Below, piece by piece: positions 17,316 to 26,370 of a DNA stretch of 64,000 bases. Both the position numbers and the translations under genes were made by a program. A model generated the notes under the pieces. It did not search any database. It worked only from the letters and a program-made list of their open reading frames with translations, and was not told where the DNA came from. This DNA comes from W0P28-013 sp963658575. Lineage in GTDB: Bacteria; Bacteroidota; Bacteroidia; Bacteroidales; Paludibacteraceae. Where the stretch lies: positions 1 through 64,000 of the forward strand of contig CAVKQB010000005.1 of NCBI GenBank assembly GCA_963658575.1, read 5' to 3'. Within the stretch, counting starts at the first letter, position 1. Every line of letters starts with the position of its first letter.

Positions 17316-18464
17316 ATGGATTTTCAGCAACTATTTTTGCAAACCACGCCCGTAGAATGGATTTTGATAGCGTTGCTTTTCGCGATTTTTTGCGTGCAAT
17401 TGTTCATCTACGTCCACTACTACACGGGCATCGTCAGGCACAACCGAGAGGAACGCCCCACTGCCCACACACAGCCGCCCGTGTCGGTGATTATCTGCGC
17501 ACGCGACGAGACAGAAAATCTGGAACAGTTTCTGCCGCTGATTTTGGAGCAGGACTATCCCGACTACGAAGTGATAGTGGTGAACGACGGCGAATCGGAA
17601 GCCACCGAGATGCTGCTCGCGCAGTTGGAGCACACCTATCCGCACCTGCGCCACACCTACACGCCCGAACAGACCGACATCATCTCGCGCAAAAAATTGG
17701 GACTGACCATCGGCATCAAAGCCGCTCGAAACGAGATTTTGCTCTTCACCGATGCCGATTGCCGCCCCGTCTCATCGCGCTGGATAGCCGCGATGACCGC
17801 TCGCTTCGACGACAGCACCGAATTTGTGTTGGGCTACGGCGGCTACATACCCGAAAACACGCTCTTGAGCCGCCTCATCTCGTACGACACGATGACCATC
17901 GCCATGCAATACCTCGGTTTCGCCTACCGCGGCAAACCCTACATGGGCGTAGGGCGCAACTTGGCCTACCGGCGCAGTTCGTTTTTCGAGCATAAAGGCT
18001 TTGCTGGACTGCTCCACATCGCCTCGGGCGACGACGACCTGCTGATAAACAAATTCGCCAACGGCGCGAACACACGCTTTGTCGCCACAGCCGAAAGCAT
18101 CACGCAATCCACGCCCAAACCGACATTCGTGCAGTGGTGCCGACAAAAAGCGCGCCACCTGACCGCCGCACCGCTCTACAGTCCCGAAAGCCAACGCATG
18201 GTAGCACTCGAGCCCACCACACGCGGCCTGTTCTACGCTTTGGCAGTGGCTATATGCTGCATTGGAGGCTGGCTGACCATCGGTTGCGCACTGGTGCTGT
18301 GTCTGTTTCGGTACATTTTTCAGGCCATCGTCATCAACACGACCGCAACGCAACTCGGCGAGCGACACTTCTACCTCACCATTCCGCTGTTCGATATTTT
18401 TCTACCGATTATCACGCTGTTTTTGCTCATTTTCGGACGAAAAAAGGGCATAAAATGGAAATAA
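17316..18464 (+). CDS. membrane-bound family 2 glycosyltransferase
   Basis: A 382-residue processive-looking GT2 enzyme. There is one N-terminal membrane helix (about residues 12-35), then a GT-A domain with VSVIICARDETENL, EVIVVNDGE (first Asp motif) and LLFTDADCRP (DxD motif near residue 150). A GDDD stretch near 245 and QKARHLT resemble the acceptor Asp and the QxxRW-like region. Two to three hydrophobic segments close the protein. It would add sugars to a lipid or glycan at the cytoplasmic membrane; donor and acceptor are unknown. The start is set by the upstream -7 box. It stands alone, divergent from ispE. Confidence 0.8.
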   Translation: MDFQQLFLQTTPVEWILIALLFAIFCVQLFIYVHYYTGIVRHNREERPTAHTQPPVSVIICARDETENLEQFLPLILEQDYPDYEVIVVNDGESEATEMLLAQLEHTYPHLRHTYTPEQTDIISRKKLGLTIGIKAARNEILLFTDADCRPVSSRWIAAMTARFDDSTEFVLGYGGYIPENTLLSRLISYDTMTIAMQYLGFAYRGKPYMGVGRNLAYRRSSFFEHKGFAGLLHIASGDDDLLINKFANGANTRFVATAESITQSTPKPTFVQWCRQKARHLTAAPLYSPESQRMVALEPTTRGLFYALAVAICCIGGWLTIGCALVLCLFRYIFQAIVINTTATQLGERHFYLTIPLFDIFLPIITLFLLIFGRKKGIKWK

Positions 18465-18507
18465 GCACGGCAAAAAACGCACAAACAGCCACATTTTCGC
18501 TTTTTTA

Positions 18508-18540
18508 TTTGGAACATTCGAGAAAAAGTTACTACATTTG
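18508..18540 (+). promoter_or_regulatory. promoter of the DUF349 gene
   Basis: TTTG (18508-18511), a 21-bp spacer and TACATTTG (18533-18540) match the Bacteroidota promoter consensus, 61 bp before the ATG at 18602. Confidence 0.7.
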
Positions 18541-18601
18541 TAAAAATTTTCTCATGCGGAGTTCGTGTGCACACACGTCCGCGTAACTTTTTGGAACAAC
18601 T

Positions 18602-20344
18602 ATGGAAGAACCGGAAGTAAACAAAGCAGCCGAACAGCCTGCCGCCGAAAAATTGGCCGAAGTCATCGGAACCGTGGCACAGCACGCCAACAAATTCTAC
18701 AACCTCACACGCGAGGAGACGATAGAAAAACTGCGCGAGTTGTTGAAAACCAAGCCGATAACCGATGTCAAAGAGCAAGTCGAAAGCCTCAAACAGAACT
18801 TCTACCGCAGACTGAAAGCCGACATGGAAGCCCAATTGAGCGAAAACGCCGACAGCGAAGCGCAATCCGAAGCCGAGCACCCAGAGGTCGACAAGTCGGA
18901 GGCGACATTCAAAGAACTGCTCGCCCAATACCGCGAGTTGAAAGCCGCCGAAAACGCCGCCACCGAAGCCGAGCACGAAGCCAACCTCGCCGCCAAGCAG
19001 CGCATTCTCGACGAATTGGAGAAGCTCACCAACTCGTCGGACGACCTTTCGTCGGTCATTCCGGCCTTCCGCAAACTGCAGCAGGATTGGAAAGCCATCG
19101 GGCAAGTGCCTGCGCCCAAAGTTACCGAACTCTGGAAGGCATACAGCGCATACCAAGAGAAATTCTACGACCTGATAAAGATAAACAACGACCTGCGCGA
19201 CTACGACTTCAAGAAAAACCTCGAAGCCAAAACCGCTCTCTGCGAGCAAGCCGAGCAGTTGGCCGAAAAGGACGATGCCGTAGAAGCCTTCAAACGGCTG
19301 CAAAAACTGCACGAAGAGTGGCGCGAAATAGGTCCTGTGGCACGCGAAATGCGCGAAGAGATTTGGAACCGCTTCAAAGCCGCCTCGACCGCCGTCAACA
19401 AACGCCACCAAGCCTATTTCGAGAGCATCAAAGAGGAAGAAGAGAAATTCGTAGCCGAAAAAGCCGCCCTCTGCGAACTCATCGAAAACATCGACTATGC
19501 CGCGCTGAAAACCTTCAAACAGTGGGAAGAGAAAACCAAGGAAGTAATTGATATTCAGGCGAAATGGAAGGCCATCGGCGGTGTGCCGTCGTACAAAGCC
19601 GCCGTCAAAGCCTTCAAACGCTTCCGCGCCGCCTGCGACAAATTTTTCAACGAGAAAAAAGCCTTCTACAAAAACGTGAAAGGCGAACTCACCAAAAACC
19701 TCGATGCCAAAAAAGCCCTCTGCGAACAAGCCGAAGCCCTGAAAGACAGCACCGAATGGAAAGAGACCGCCGAAAAATTGACCGAACTGCAAAAAGAGTG
19801 GAAAAAACTCGGCCCGACGGCACGCAAACAATCCGATGCCATCTGGAAACGCTTCGTCGGTGCGTGCGACTATTTCTTCGAACAGAAAGCCGCCAATTGC
19901 AACGACAAATACGCCGAAGAGATTGCACACCTGAAGGCCAAAAAAGCCATCATCGAAAAAATCGCTGCCTACGAGCCGACAGGCGACAACAAGCAGGACG
20001 CCGCCGCCATCAACGTCTTGGTCGAAGAATACAACAAGATAGGCTTTGTGCCCTACCGCGAGAAGGACAAACTGCAGAAAGCCTTCAAAGCCGCCACCGA
20101 CAAATACGCCGAACTGCTGCACAGCAAACGCGACGGCAAGCCGTCGAACGAGCGCGCCAAACTGCTCAAAGAGTACGACCGTCTGAAATCGGAAATCGCG
20201 ACCTACGAAAACAATATCGGATTTTTTGCCAACACAAAAACCGCCAATTCGATGATCGAACAGATGAACAAAAAAATCGACCAATTGAAAAAGCAATACG
20301 AAAACGTGATGGCACAAATCAAAGCGTTCGACCAAGAGCAATAA
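18602..20344 (+). CDS. DUF349 repeat protein
   Basis: A 580-residue, strongly charged helical protein made of about five DUF349 repeats. Each repeat has a W-x-x-I/L-G turn: LQQDWKAIGQVP, LHEEWREIGPVA, IQAKWKAIGGVP, LQKEWKKLGPTA and a final VEEYNKIGFVP. No signal peptide or membrane helix is visible, so it is probably cytosolic. The molecular function of DUF349 proteins is not established. The gene has its own good promoter and is monocistronic, followed by a repeat-filled intergenic region. Confidence 0.85.
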   Translation: MEEPEVNKAAEQPAAEKLAEVIGTVAQHANKFYNLTREETIEKLRELLKTKPITDVKEQVESLKQNFYRRLKADMEAQLSENADSEAQSEAEHPEVDKSEATFKELLAQYRELKAAENAATEAEHEANLAAKQRILDELEKLTNSSDDLSSVIPAFRKLQQDWKAIGQVPAPKVTELWKAYSAYQEKFYDLIKINNDLRDYDFKKNLEAKTALCEQAEQLAEKDDAVEAFKRLQKLHEEWREIGPVAREMREEIWNRFKAASTAVNKRHQAYFESIKEEEEKFVAEKAALCELIENIDYAALKTFKQWEEKTKEVIDIQAKWKAIGGVPSYKAAVKAFKRFRAACDKFFNEKKAFYKNVKGELTKNLDAKKALCEQAEALKDSTEWKETAEKLTELQKEWKKLGPTARKQSDAIWKRFVGACDYFFEQKAANCNDKYAEEIAHLKAKKAIIEKIAAYEPTGDNKQDAAAINVLVEEYNKIGFVPYREKDKLQKAFKAATDKYAELLHSKRDGKPSNERAKLLKEYDRLKSEIATYENNIGFFANTKTANSMIEQMNKKIDQLKKQYENVMAQIKAFDQEQ

Positions 20345-20702
20345 TCGGCAAACGCAGCCCGAAAAACAAACGAATGGCGCATCAACACGTGTGCCATTCT
20401 GTTTAGTTAGTAGTTAGTAGTTAGTAATGAGGAGTGAGGAGTGAGGAGTGAGGAGTGAGGAGTGAGAAGTTAGAAGTTAGAAATTGTTGGGCGCGAGCCT
20501 GTCCCCTTTGCAAGGGGACGAGAAAAACGGAACGTTTTTCGGGTGGGGTTGATTTTAATTAAGAATTAAGAATGAATAATTAAGAATTATTCGCGTCCAA
20601 GTTGTCCTTGTTCTTTATTCTATGTTCTTTGTTCTAAAAAATTGCGATAGCAATTTTGAGAAACAATTAAAAAACAGCAATTCTACAAATTGAAATAAGA
20701 AA
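20345..20702. repeat. intergenic repeat mosaic
   Basis: No gene is seen here. The stretch holds tandem GAGGAGT-type heptamers (about 20420-20480), a hairpin of the form CCCCTTTG-CAAGGGG (about 20497-20512) that looks like a degenerate copy of the 60-bp GC-rich repeat found near parAB, AATTAAGAATT runs, and a module CTTTATTCTATGTTCTTTG followed by TTCTAAAAAATTGC (about 20611-20645) that recurs at about 40148-40183. Confidence 0.7.
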
Positions 20703-21524
20703 ATGTCAGTACACACACCCGAAGATGCACGCAAAGTTACCACTCGCCGTTTGTGCGAGATGAAACAGCGCGGCGAAAAGATAAGCATGCTCACCTCGTA
20801 CGACTACACGATGGCCGAAATCGTGGACAAGGCGGGCATCGACGTGATACTCGTGGGCGACTCCGCCTCGAACGTAGTGGCCGGCAACGTAACCACGCTG
20901 CCCATCACACTCGACCAGATGATATACCACGGCAAATCGGTTGTTCGCGCCGTGAAACGCGCGCTCGTCGTAGTGGATATGCCATTCGGCACCTACCAAA
21001 CCAGCGACGTGGAGGCCGTGCAGAACGCCATCAAAGTGATGAAGATAACCCACGCCGACGCGCTGAAACTCGAAGGCGGCGTGGAAATCATCGATGCTGT
21101 GAAAAAAATTCTCGCCGCTGGCATTCCCATCATGGGGCACCTCGGACTGATGCCGCAATCGATAAACAAATACGGCACCTACACCGTGCGCGCCAAAGAC
21201 GAAGAAGAGGCCGAAAAACTCGTGTCCGATGCCAAACTGCTCGAAGAGGCGGGCTGTTTTGCGCTTGTGCTCGAAAAAATCCCCGCCAAATTGGCTGCAC
21301 GCGTGGCGCAAGCACTCACCATTCCCGTCATCGGCATCGGAGCGGGCGGAGCGGTCGATGGACAGGTGCTCGTGCTGCACGACATGCTCGGACTCACGCA
21401 GGGATTCACACCGCGTTTCCTGCGCCGCTACGCCGACCTCAACGCCGTGATGACCGATGCCGTGCACCACTACATTAGCGACGTGAAATCGTGCGATTTC
21501 CCGAATGAGCAGGAGCAGTATTAA
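20703..21524 (+). CDS. panB: 3-methyl-2-oxobutanoate hydroxymethyltransferase
   Basis: A 273-residue TIM-barrel enzyme of pantothenate (coenzyme A) synthesis that transfers a hydroxymethyl group from methylenetetrahydrofolate to alpha-ketoisovalerate. Recognised motifs include ISMLTSYDYTMAEIVDKAGI, the metal-binding VGDSASNVVAGN, VVDMPFGTYQ, KLEGG, and MGHLGLMPQSINKYGTY around residues 135-160, then PVIGIGAGGAVDGQVLVLHD near the end. Length is typical. It appears as a stand-alone gene here; other pantothenate genes are not adjacent. Confidence 0.96.
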   Translation: MSVHTPEDARKVTTRRLCEMKQRGEKISMLTSYDYTMAEIVDKAGIDVILVGDSASNVVAGNVTTLPITLDQMIYHGKSVVRAVKRALVVVDMPFGTYQTSDVEAVQNAIKVMKITHADALKLEGGVEIIDAVKKILAAGIPIMGHLGLMPQSINKYGTYTVRAKDEEEAEKLVSDAKLLEEAGCFALVLEKIPAKLAARVAQALTIPVIGIGAGGAVDGQVLVLHDMLGLTQGFTPRFLRRYADLNAVMTDAVHHYISDVKSCDFPNEQEQY

Positions 21525-21630
21525 AAAGTGAAAAGTAGAAAGTGAAAAGTGGGAAGAAAATAGACGACGGATTTATCTGTTCGTCAAAATAGACGATACT
21601 TTCACACGCCCCAAAAAAACGCAAACAACC

Positions 21631-21939
21631 ATGGAAGAAAAGAAAAAACAACTCGAGATTGCGCTTTCGCCCGACGTAGCCGAAGGCACCTACTCCAATT
21701 TGGCCATCATCTCGCATTCCAATTCGGAGTTCATCATCGACTTCGTGCGCATCATGCCTGGCACGCCCAAAGCCAACGTCAAATCGCGCATCATACTCAC
21801 GCCCGAACACGCCAAACGGCTGCTTGGTGCCTTGCAGGACAACATCGCCAAATACGAGCAACAACACGGTGCCATAAAAACCGATAACGGCGGCACATTC
21901 GTACCGCCCATACCCATGTTCGGCGGCGGGCAAGCCTAA
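21631..21939 (+). CDS. DUF3467 family protein
   Basis: A 102-residue protein matching the DUF3467 pattern: LSPDVAEGTYSNLAIISHSN, FIIDFVRIMPGTPKANVKSR, ILTPEHAKRLLGALQDNIAKYE. Family members are small and widespread in Bacteroidota; their role is unknown. Its start codon follows an A-rich leader. It is 47 bases upstream of tilS on the same strand, so the two may be co-transcribed. The C-terminal PPIPMFGGGQA tail is short and probably disordered. Confidence 0.85.
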   Translation: MEEKKKQLEIALSPDVAEGTYSNLAIISHSNSEFIIDFVRIMPGTPKANVKSRIILTPEHAKRLLGALQDNIAKYEQQHGAIKTDNGGTFVPPIPMFGGGQA

Positions 21940-21986
21940 ACAGACCGCACATACATAATCCAGCGAAAACCAGCCCTTCGACCTGC

Positions 21987-23312
21987 ATGAAACAGACCGT
22001 CGCAGCATACATGCGTGCGCAAAAAATGCCGGCGGCACCCGCCAAAATCCTTGTTGCCGTGAGCGGCGGCATCGATTCGATAGTGCTGCTCGATGTGCTT
22101 GTGAGGCTGGGTTTTCAATGCGTCGTGGCGCACTGCAACTTCCATCTGCGTGGCGACGACTCCGACGGCGACGCACAATTCGTCGAAACGCTGGCGCAAA
22201 AATACGGCATCCCGTTCCGCCGTGCCGATTTCGACACAAAAAAAGTGGCCGAACAGCGCAAAATATCCATCGAAATGGCAGCACGCGACCTGCGTTACAC
22301 TTGGTTTGCCCAAGTGCGCAACGCGGAGCAATGCGTAGCCACCGCCGTGGCACACAACGCCAACGACTGCGCCGAAACCATGCTGCTCAACATCGCACGC
22401 GGCACGGGCATCGACGGGCTGCACGGCATTCGGGCGGTGAACGGCGACATCGTGCGCCCGCTGCTCTGCGTTACGCGCCAAGAGATCGACGACTACGCCC
22501 TGCGCCACGGCCTGCAGCACCGTTTCGACAAGACAAACAACGACACCGACATTCGCCGCAACTTCGTGCGCCACAAACTGATTCCGCTCTTCGAGCAGAT
22601 AAATTCCGCCTTCGTATCGACCATGCGCAGCAATGCGCAAAACCTGACCGACGTGGCCGCCATCTACCACGACCACATAGCGCAAGCCGAGCGCGAAACG
22701 TGCCACACCGCTACCAACGGACGCATCGAAATAGACGTAACGAAACTGCTCCGCCAAGCGGCACCGCGCACCATTTTGTTCGAACTGCTGAAACCGTACC
22801 ACGTCAATAGCGACATGGCCAGCGACATTTTCGACAGTCTCGAGCGCTTCAGCGGCAAAACATTCTGCACAAGCAGCCACCGTCTGCTCGTCGATCGGGG
22901 AAAAATCGTCGTTGCCACGCACGACACACCCGACCACGGCACCTACCACATTCAGAGCGACCAAGCCAAAATCGTGTCGCCCATTCGCCTGAAAATCGAC
23001 CGTATCGACCACGCGCCAGAACGCTTCGAGCGCAACGCCGACATCGCCTATTTCGATGCCGACAAGGTGAAATTTCCGCTCACGCTGCGCCGTTGGCAAA
23101 CGGGCGATGCGTTTTTTCCTTTCGGCATGAAGGGGCGCAAAAAGGTGAGCGACCTATTCGTCGATTGCAAACTCAGCCGTTTCGACAAAGAGAACGCTTG
23201 GGTTTTGACCTCCGACGGCCAAATAATCTGGGTCGTAGGCGTGCGCTCCGACAACCGTTTTCGCCTGACAAAATCGACGAAACAGGCACTAAAACTGACA
23301 TATTACAAGTAA
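21987..23312 (+). CDS. tilS: tRNA(Ile)-lysidine synthase
   Basis: A 441-residue PP-loop ATPase that converts C34 of the tRNA(Ile) CAU anticodon to lysidine, which is essential for AUA decoding. The ATP motif SGGIDSIVLLD is at about residues 27-37. AHCNFHLRGDDSDGD and ISIEMAARDLRYTWF follow, and the middle has ATAHNANDCAETMLLNIARGTG-like sequence. The C-terminal domain has LTLRRWQTGDAFFPFGMKGRKKVSDLF. Length and domain order are normal. It follows DUF3467 and precedes a lipoprotein gene with its own -7 box. Confidence 0.95.
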   Translation: MKQTVAAYMRAQKMPAAPAKILVAVSGGIDSIVLLDVLVRLGFQCVVAHCNFHLRGDDSDGDAQFVETLAQKYGIPFRRADFDTKKVAEQRKISIEMAARDLRYTWFAQVRNAEQCVATAVAHNANDCAETMLLNIARGTGIDGLHGIRAVNGDIVRPLLCVTRQEIDDYALRHGLQHRFDKTNNDTDIRRNFVRHKLIPLFEQINSAFVSTMRSNAQNLTDVAAIYHDHIAQAERETCHTATNGRIEIDVTKLLRQAAPRTILFELLKPYHVNSDMASDIFDSLERFSGKTFCTSSHRLLVDRGKIVVATHDTPDHGTYHIQSDQAKIVSPIRLKIDRIDHAPERFERNADIAYFDADKVKFPLTLRRWQTGDAFFPFGMKGRKKVSDLFVDCKLSRFDKENAWVLTSDGQIIWVVGVRSDNRFRLTKSTKQALKLTYYK

Positions 23313-23339
23313 ATCAGCCCTTTAATCGAAAAAAAAACG

Positions 23340-23347
23340 TACCTTTG
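23340..23347 (+). promoter_or_regulatory. -7 box upstream of the lipoprotein gene
   Basis: TACCTTTG matches TAnnTTTG, with no good -33 TTTG. Transcription would begin around 23352-23354, so the in-frame ATG at 23349 is too early and the start must be 23361 or 23370, leaving a very short leader. Confidence 0.45.
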
Positions 23348-23360
23348 CATGTCTAAAACC

Positions 23361-23840
23361 ATGAACGCTATGAAACATTGTGTCATCAAACTCGTTGCAG
23401 GCATGTTGAGTGTCGCTGGTGCGCTGTGCGTGTGCGGCTGCGGCACGCAAAAAGCCGCCAACAACGCCGCTCGCCACGCTTCCATCGTAGGCGAATTGCC
23501 GGAAAACATCGACTTTTCGAACTCGTTCAGAATGTTTTGGGACGCTTTCGTGCAGGACACCAAGCGCGTGCGTTCGCTCGACAAGTACACGCCATCGGAC
23601 AAACTGCTGGAAAACGCTGCCGTGTCGGAGCAAGAGGGCGAATATGTCGTTTCGGGCTTCGTAACCATCGACAACACCTTCGACGAAGCCGCCTTTGCCG
23701 CACTTGGTGGCACGCTGAACCGCATCGACGACACAACGGCCACGTTCCAAATGCCGCTGAAACGGCTGCCCGACATGTGGCAAGTGCGCGGCATCGTATC
23801 GGTTGAAGCGGCGCAAAAAGTCTATCTGCGCAAACGCTAA
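23361..23840 (+). CDS. lipoprotein resembling a subtilase propeptide
   Basis: About 159 residues with an N-terminal hydrophobic signal and a plausible lipobox (VCGC). The C-terminal half, EYVVSGFVTIDNTFDEAAF through QKVYLRKR, aligns with the propeptide region of the protease encoded next, which has EYVAAFVHFYSDDAD through IRPKMDK. Both have a GG/GA-L-N turn, an MPLKRLP versus IPVDNLE strand and a V-S/L-V-E edge. Subtilase propeptides act as chaperones and inhibitors, so a tethered inhibitor or foldase for the neighbour is a reasonable inference, but only visual alignment supports it. The gene precedes the protease by 31 bases on the same strand. The start is 23361 or 23370. Confidence 0.7.
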   Translation: MNAMKHCVIKLVAGMLSVAGALCVCGCGTQKAANNAARHASIVGELPENIDFSNSFRMFWDAFVQDTKRVRSLDKYTPSDKLLENAAVSEQEGEYVVSGFVTIDNTFDEAAFAALGGTLNRIDDTTATFQMPLKRLPDMWQVRGIVSVEAAQKVYLRKR

Positions 23841-23871
23841 ACAAGAAAACAAACACAAAAAAACAAATATC

Positions 23872-26022
23872 ATGAAAAGAACCAACCTTATCGCCGCATT
23901 GCTGTGCTTGGCCATCGCGGCATTTGCACAAGAGTCGAAACTATCGAACTACTCGCGCGCATTCATCGACGCAAACAAAAAGGCGCAAACCATCGAACAG
24001 CGCACCAAACTGCGCAAAAACTTTGCATTGAGAGTGGCCGAAAACGAGCAGGAATACGTCGCCGCATTCGTGCATTTCTATAGCGACGATGCCGACAAAT
24101 CGGTGATTACGAACTACGGCGCACTGATAAACAACGACTTCGGCGATTTCGTAACTGCACAGATTCCCGTCGATAACCTCGAAGCCCTGTCGCAGGACGA
24201 AAACATCAAACTGGTGGAGATTGGCACACCCATACGCCCCAAAATGGACAAAGCGCGTACCGCTGCCAATGTGGACAAAGTACAGGCCGGCACGGGACTT
24301 TCGCAGCCGTTTTTGGGCACTGGCGTCATCGTGGGCGTGGTCGATGCTGGATTCCAATACAACCACATCAACTTCTACGATGCAAACAACGCGTCGGAAC
24401 TGCGTGTGAAACGCGTGTTGCGGCAATACAGTTCGAATCGGGCTACTAGTTATAGAACGAGAAAAGAATATACGACACAAGCAGCCATTGAATCGGCCAA
24501 ATACGACGATTCGGCCGACACCGACGGCCACGCCTCGCACGTTACGGGCATTGCGGCTGGCAGTTACAGCGGCAACGACTACTACGGCGTAGCCAAAGAT
24601 GCCGACATCGTGATGGTGAGCTACGGAACGGGCAACACCGATGTCGCCGACGGTGTGAAATACATATTCGACTACGCCACCGAAGTGGGCAAACCCGCCG
24701 TGGTAAACCTGAGTCTCGGCACGCACATCGGGCCGCACGACGGCACCTCTACGTTCGACCGCACACTCGATGCCATGGTTGGCGCAGGACGCATCGTCTG
24801 CGGTGCCGCCGGCAACGAAGGCGATGCAGCACTATACATGGAACAATCGCTCACAGAGGGAAGCACAGCCACACAAGCATTAACGCTTACCCACAACTAT
24901 TCGTATGGCAGCAGTTACTATCTGCTAGATATCGATATTTGGGGCGAAGCCAACAAAAACTACTCCATTCAAGTGGTCATAACAAAAAGCGGATCCGAAG
25001 TCTGGACAAGCGATGTTTTGGCAGCGAACACGACAAAAAGTAAAAGTTACACTTCGTTCACTGGAGCATCGGGCGGTTTGAACATATACACAGGAAAAAA
25101 TAGTGTAAACAACAAAGGCAACGTCTCCATCACTTATGATTCGTATGACGGATTCACGCTCAAAAGTGGCTATACGCTCAACGTGCGTTTCATAGGGACC
25201 GAAGCCTGCACCGTGCAAGCGTGGGCCGACGGCTACGAAAGCAAATGGAAAAAAGGTAACACCTCGCACACCGCAGGCGAAATCGGCGGCACAGCCAACA
25301 ACATCATCAGCGTAGGCGCGTGGACAAGCAATGTCAACTATTATTCTTCAGGGAAAACGAAAGGCGCAATCGCTCCATTTTCGAGTTTGGGCCCCACAGC
25401 CGACGGCCGCCTGAAACCCGAAATATCAGCCCCTGGCGACGTTATCAGGTCGTCGATCCCAGACTTGAGCGATGTAACCACTAATGCTTATAGCCCAACA
25501 AAAGAAACGGTGAACAACACGACCTACTATTGGGCTTATATGAGCGGCACCTCCATGGCCACGCCGTTCGTTACGGGCGTAGTAGCCACATGGCTGCAAG
25601 CCAACCCAAGCCTCACACCCGAACAGATTAAAAACGTCTTTGCACAAACGGCTATCACCGACTCGTACACAGGCACCTGCCCGAACAACACATGGGGCTA
25701 CGGCAAAATCGACGCTTACGCCGGCCTGCTGTATGTGCTCAACCAAACCGACGTGAAAAACCTCGAAGGGTTGCCCGAAGCCATCATGCTCTACCCCAAT
25801 CCGAGCGACGGCGCATTCAAACTCTTCTTCACGCAAAACGATGCCAACGTCAGCGTGCGTGTGTATGCCGCCAACGGACAGCAAGTTTACACGCGCCACA
25901 TCGGCAACGTCGATGCACAGCAGACGCTCGACATCAACCTCGACGGTGTGCAAGCCGGTGCCTACATCGTGAAAATCGCCGGCAACGGCTTCGACCAAAC
26001 CTGCCGACTAATGGTGAAATAA
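23872..26022 (+). CDS. secreted subtilisin-like serine protease with a T9SS sorting tail
   Basis: A 716-residue S8 peptidase. The signal peptide spans about residues 1-19 (ALLCLAIAAFAQ) and the propeptide-like domain about 55-130. The catalytic triad is seen as D158 (GVVDAGFQ), H220 (TDGHASHVTGIAAGS) and S561 (MSGTSMATPFVTGVVA). The oxyanion Asn lies in CGAAGNEGD. A beta-rich insert sits between the His and Ser blocks. The last 85 residues (IMLYPNPSDGAFKL to TCRLMVK) are a type A T9SS C-terminal domain, so it is exported by PorSS and attached to or released at the cell surface. A terminator follows. The longer frame from 23803 overlaps the upstream gene and is less likely. Confidence 0.92.
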   Translation: MKRTNLIAALLCLAIAAFAQESKLSNYSRAFIDANKKAQTIEQRTKLRKNFALRVAENEQEYVAAFVHFYSDDADKSVITNYGALINNDFGDFVTAQIPVDNLEALSQDENIKLVEIGTPIRPKMDKARTAANVDKVQAGTGLSQPFLGTGVIVGVVDAGFQYNHINFYDANNASELRVKRVLRQYSSNRATSYRTRKEYTTQAAIESAKYDDSADTDGHASHVTGIAAGSYSGNDYYGVAKDADIVMVSYGTGNTDVADGVKYIFDYATEVGKPAVVNLSLGTHIGPHDGTSTFDRTLDAMVGAGRIVCGAAGNEGDAALYMEQSLTEGSTATQALTLTHNYSYGSSYYLLDIDIWGEANKNYSIQVVITKSGSEVWTSDVLAANTTKSKSYTSFTGASGGLNIYTGKNSVNNKGNVSITYDSYDGFTLKSGYTLNVRFIGTEACTVQAWADGYESKWKKGNTSHTAGEIGGTANNIISVGAWTSNVNYYSSGKTKGAIAPFSSLGPTADGRLKPEISAPGDVIRSSIPDLSDVTTNAYSPTKETVNNTTYYWAYMSGTSMATPFVTGVVATWLQANPSLTPEQIKNVFAQTAITDSYTGTCPNNTWGYGKIDAYAGLLYVLNQTDVKNLEGLPEAIMLYPNPSDGAFKLFFTQNDANVSVRVYAANGQQVYTRHIGNVDAQQTLDINLDGVQAGAYIVKIAGNGFDQTCRLMVK

Positions 26023-26031
26023 TTGACAATG

Positions 26032-26063
26032 GAAGTGCGGCCAACGGCCGCGCTTCTTTTTTT
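26032..26063 (+). terminator. terminator of the protease gene
   Basis: GAAGTGCGGCC (26032-26042), loop AAC, GGCCGCGCTTC (26046-26056), then TTTTTTTG. This is an 11-bp stem with one G-T wobble, ten bases after the stop codon. Confidence 0.88.
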
Positions 26064-26370
26064 GTTTTTCGTTCATTTCTTTTGACGACCAAAAGAAACG
26101 AACCAAAGAAAAGTCGCCAGCTGGGGCGCGAGCGTTGCCAAAAATTGGCGGTTTTGGTTTCGGCGGCGCCAAAACTCGCTTCGCTCAGACACTGCCGCCG
26201 CTTCTCGAAACACAAAACCTGATTTTTGACACTCGCCGCCCAATGCTGGAATCCCTTTTATCATCAAAATTTGTCAATTGCGCCCAACAACTCCTCACTC
26301 CTCATTCCTAATTCCTCACTACTAATTAACTTTCTCACTTTCAAACTTTCACACTAATTTCATCTTGCTA
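26064..26370. repeat. intergenic stretch with inverted and low-complexity repeats
   Basis: No gene is seen. It contains TTCTTTTGACGACCAAAAGAA (an inverted repeat near 26076-26096) with several further hairpin-prone GC-rich blocks to about 26230. A run of ACTCCTCA/CTCACTAC-type heptamers at about 26289-26330 is the reverse complement of the GAGGAGT repeats found at 20.4, 38.9, 40.1 and 41.9 kb. Confidence 0.6.

Noticed and set aside
18371..20341. A 656-codon minus-strand frame opposite the DUF349 gene
   Set aside because: It is rich in Phe/Val/Gly, the complement of the Lys/Glu/Ala codons of the real gene; no motif.
24425..24445. A GTTCGAATC string resembling a tRNA T-loop
   Set aside because: It lies inside the subtilase gene and no acceptor, D or anticodon stems can be built around it.
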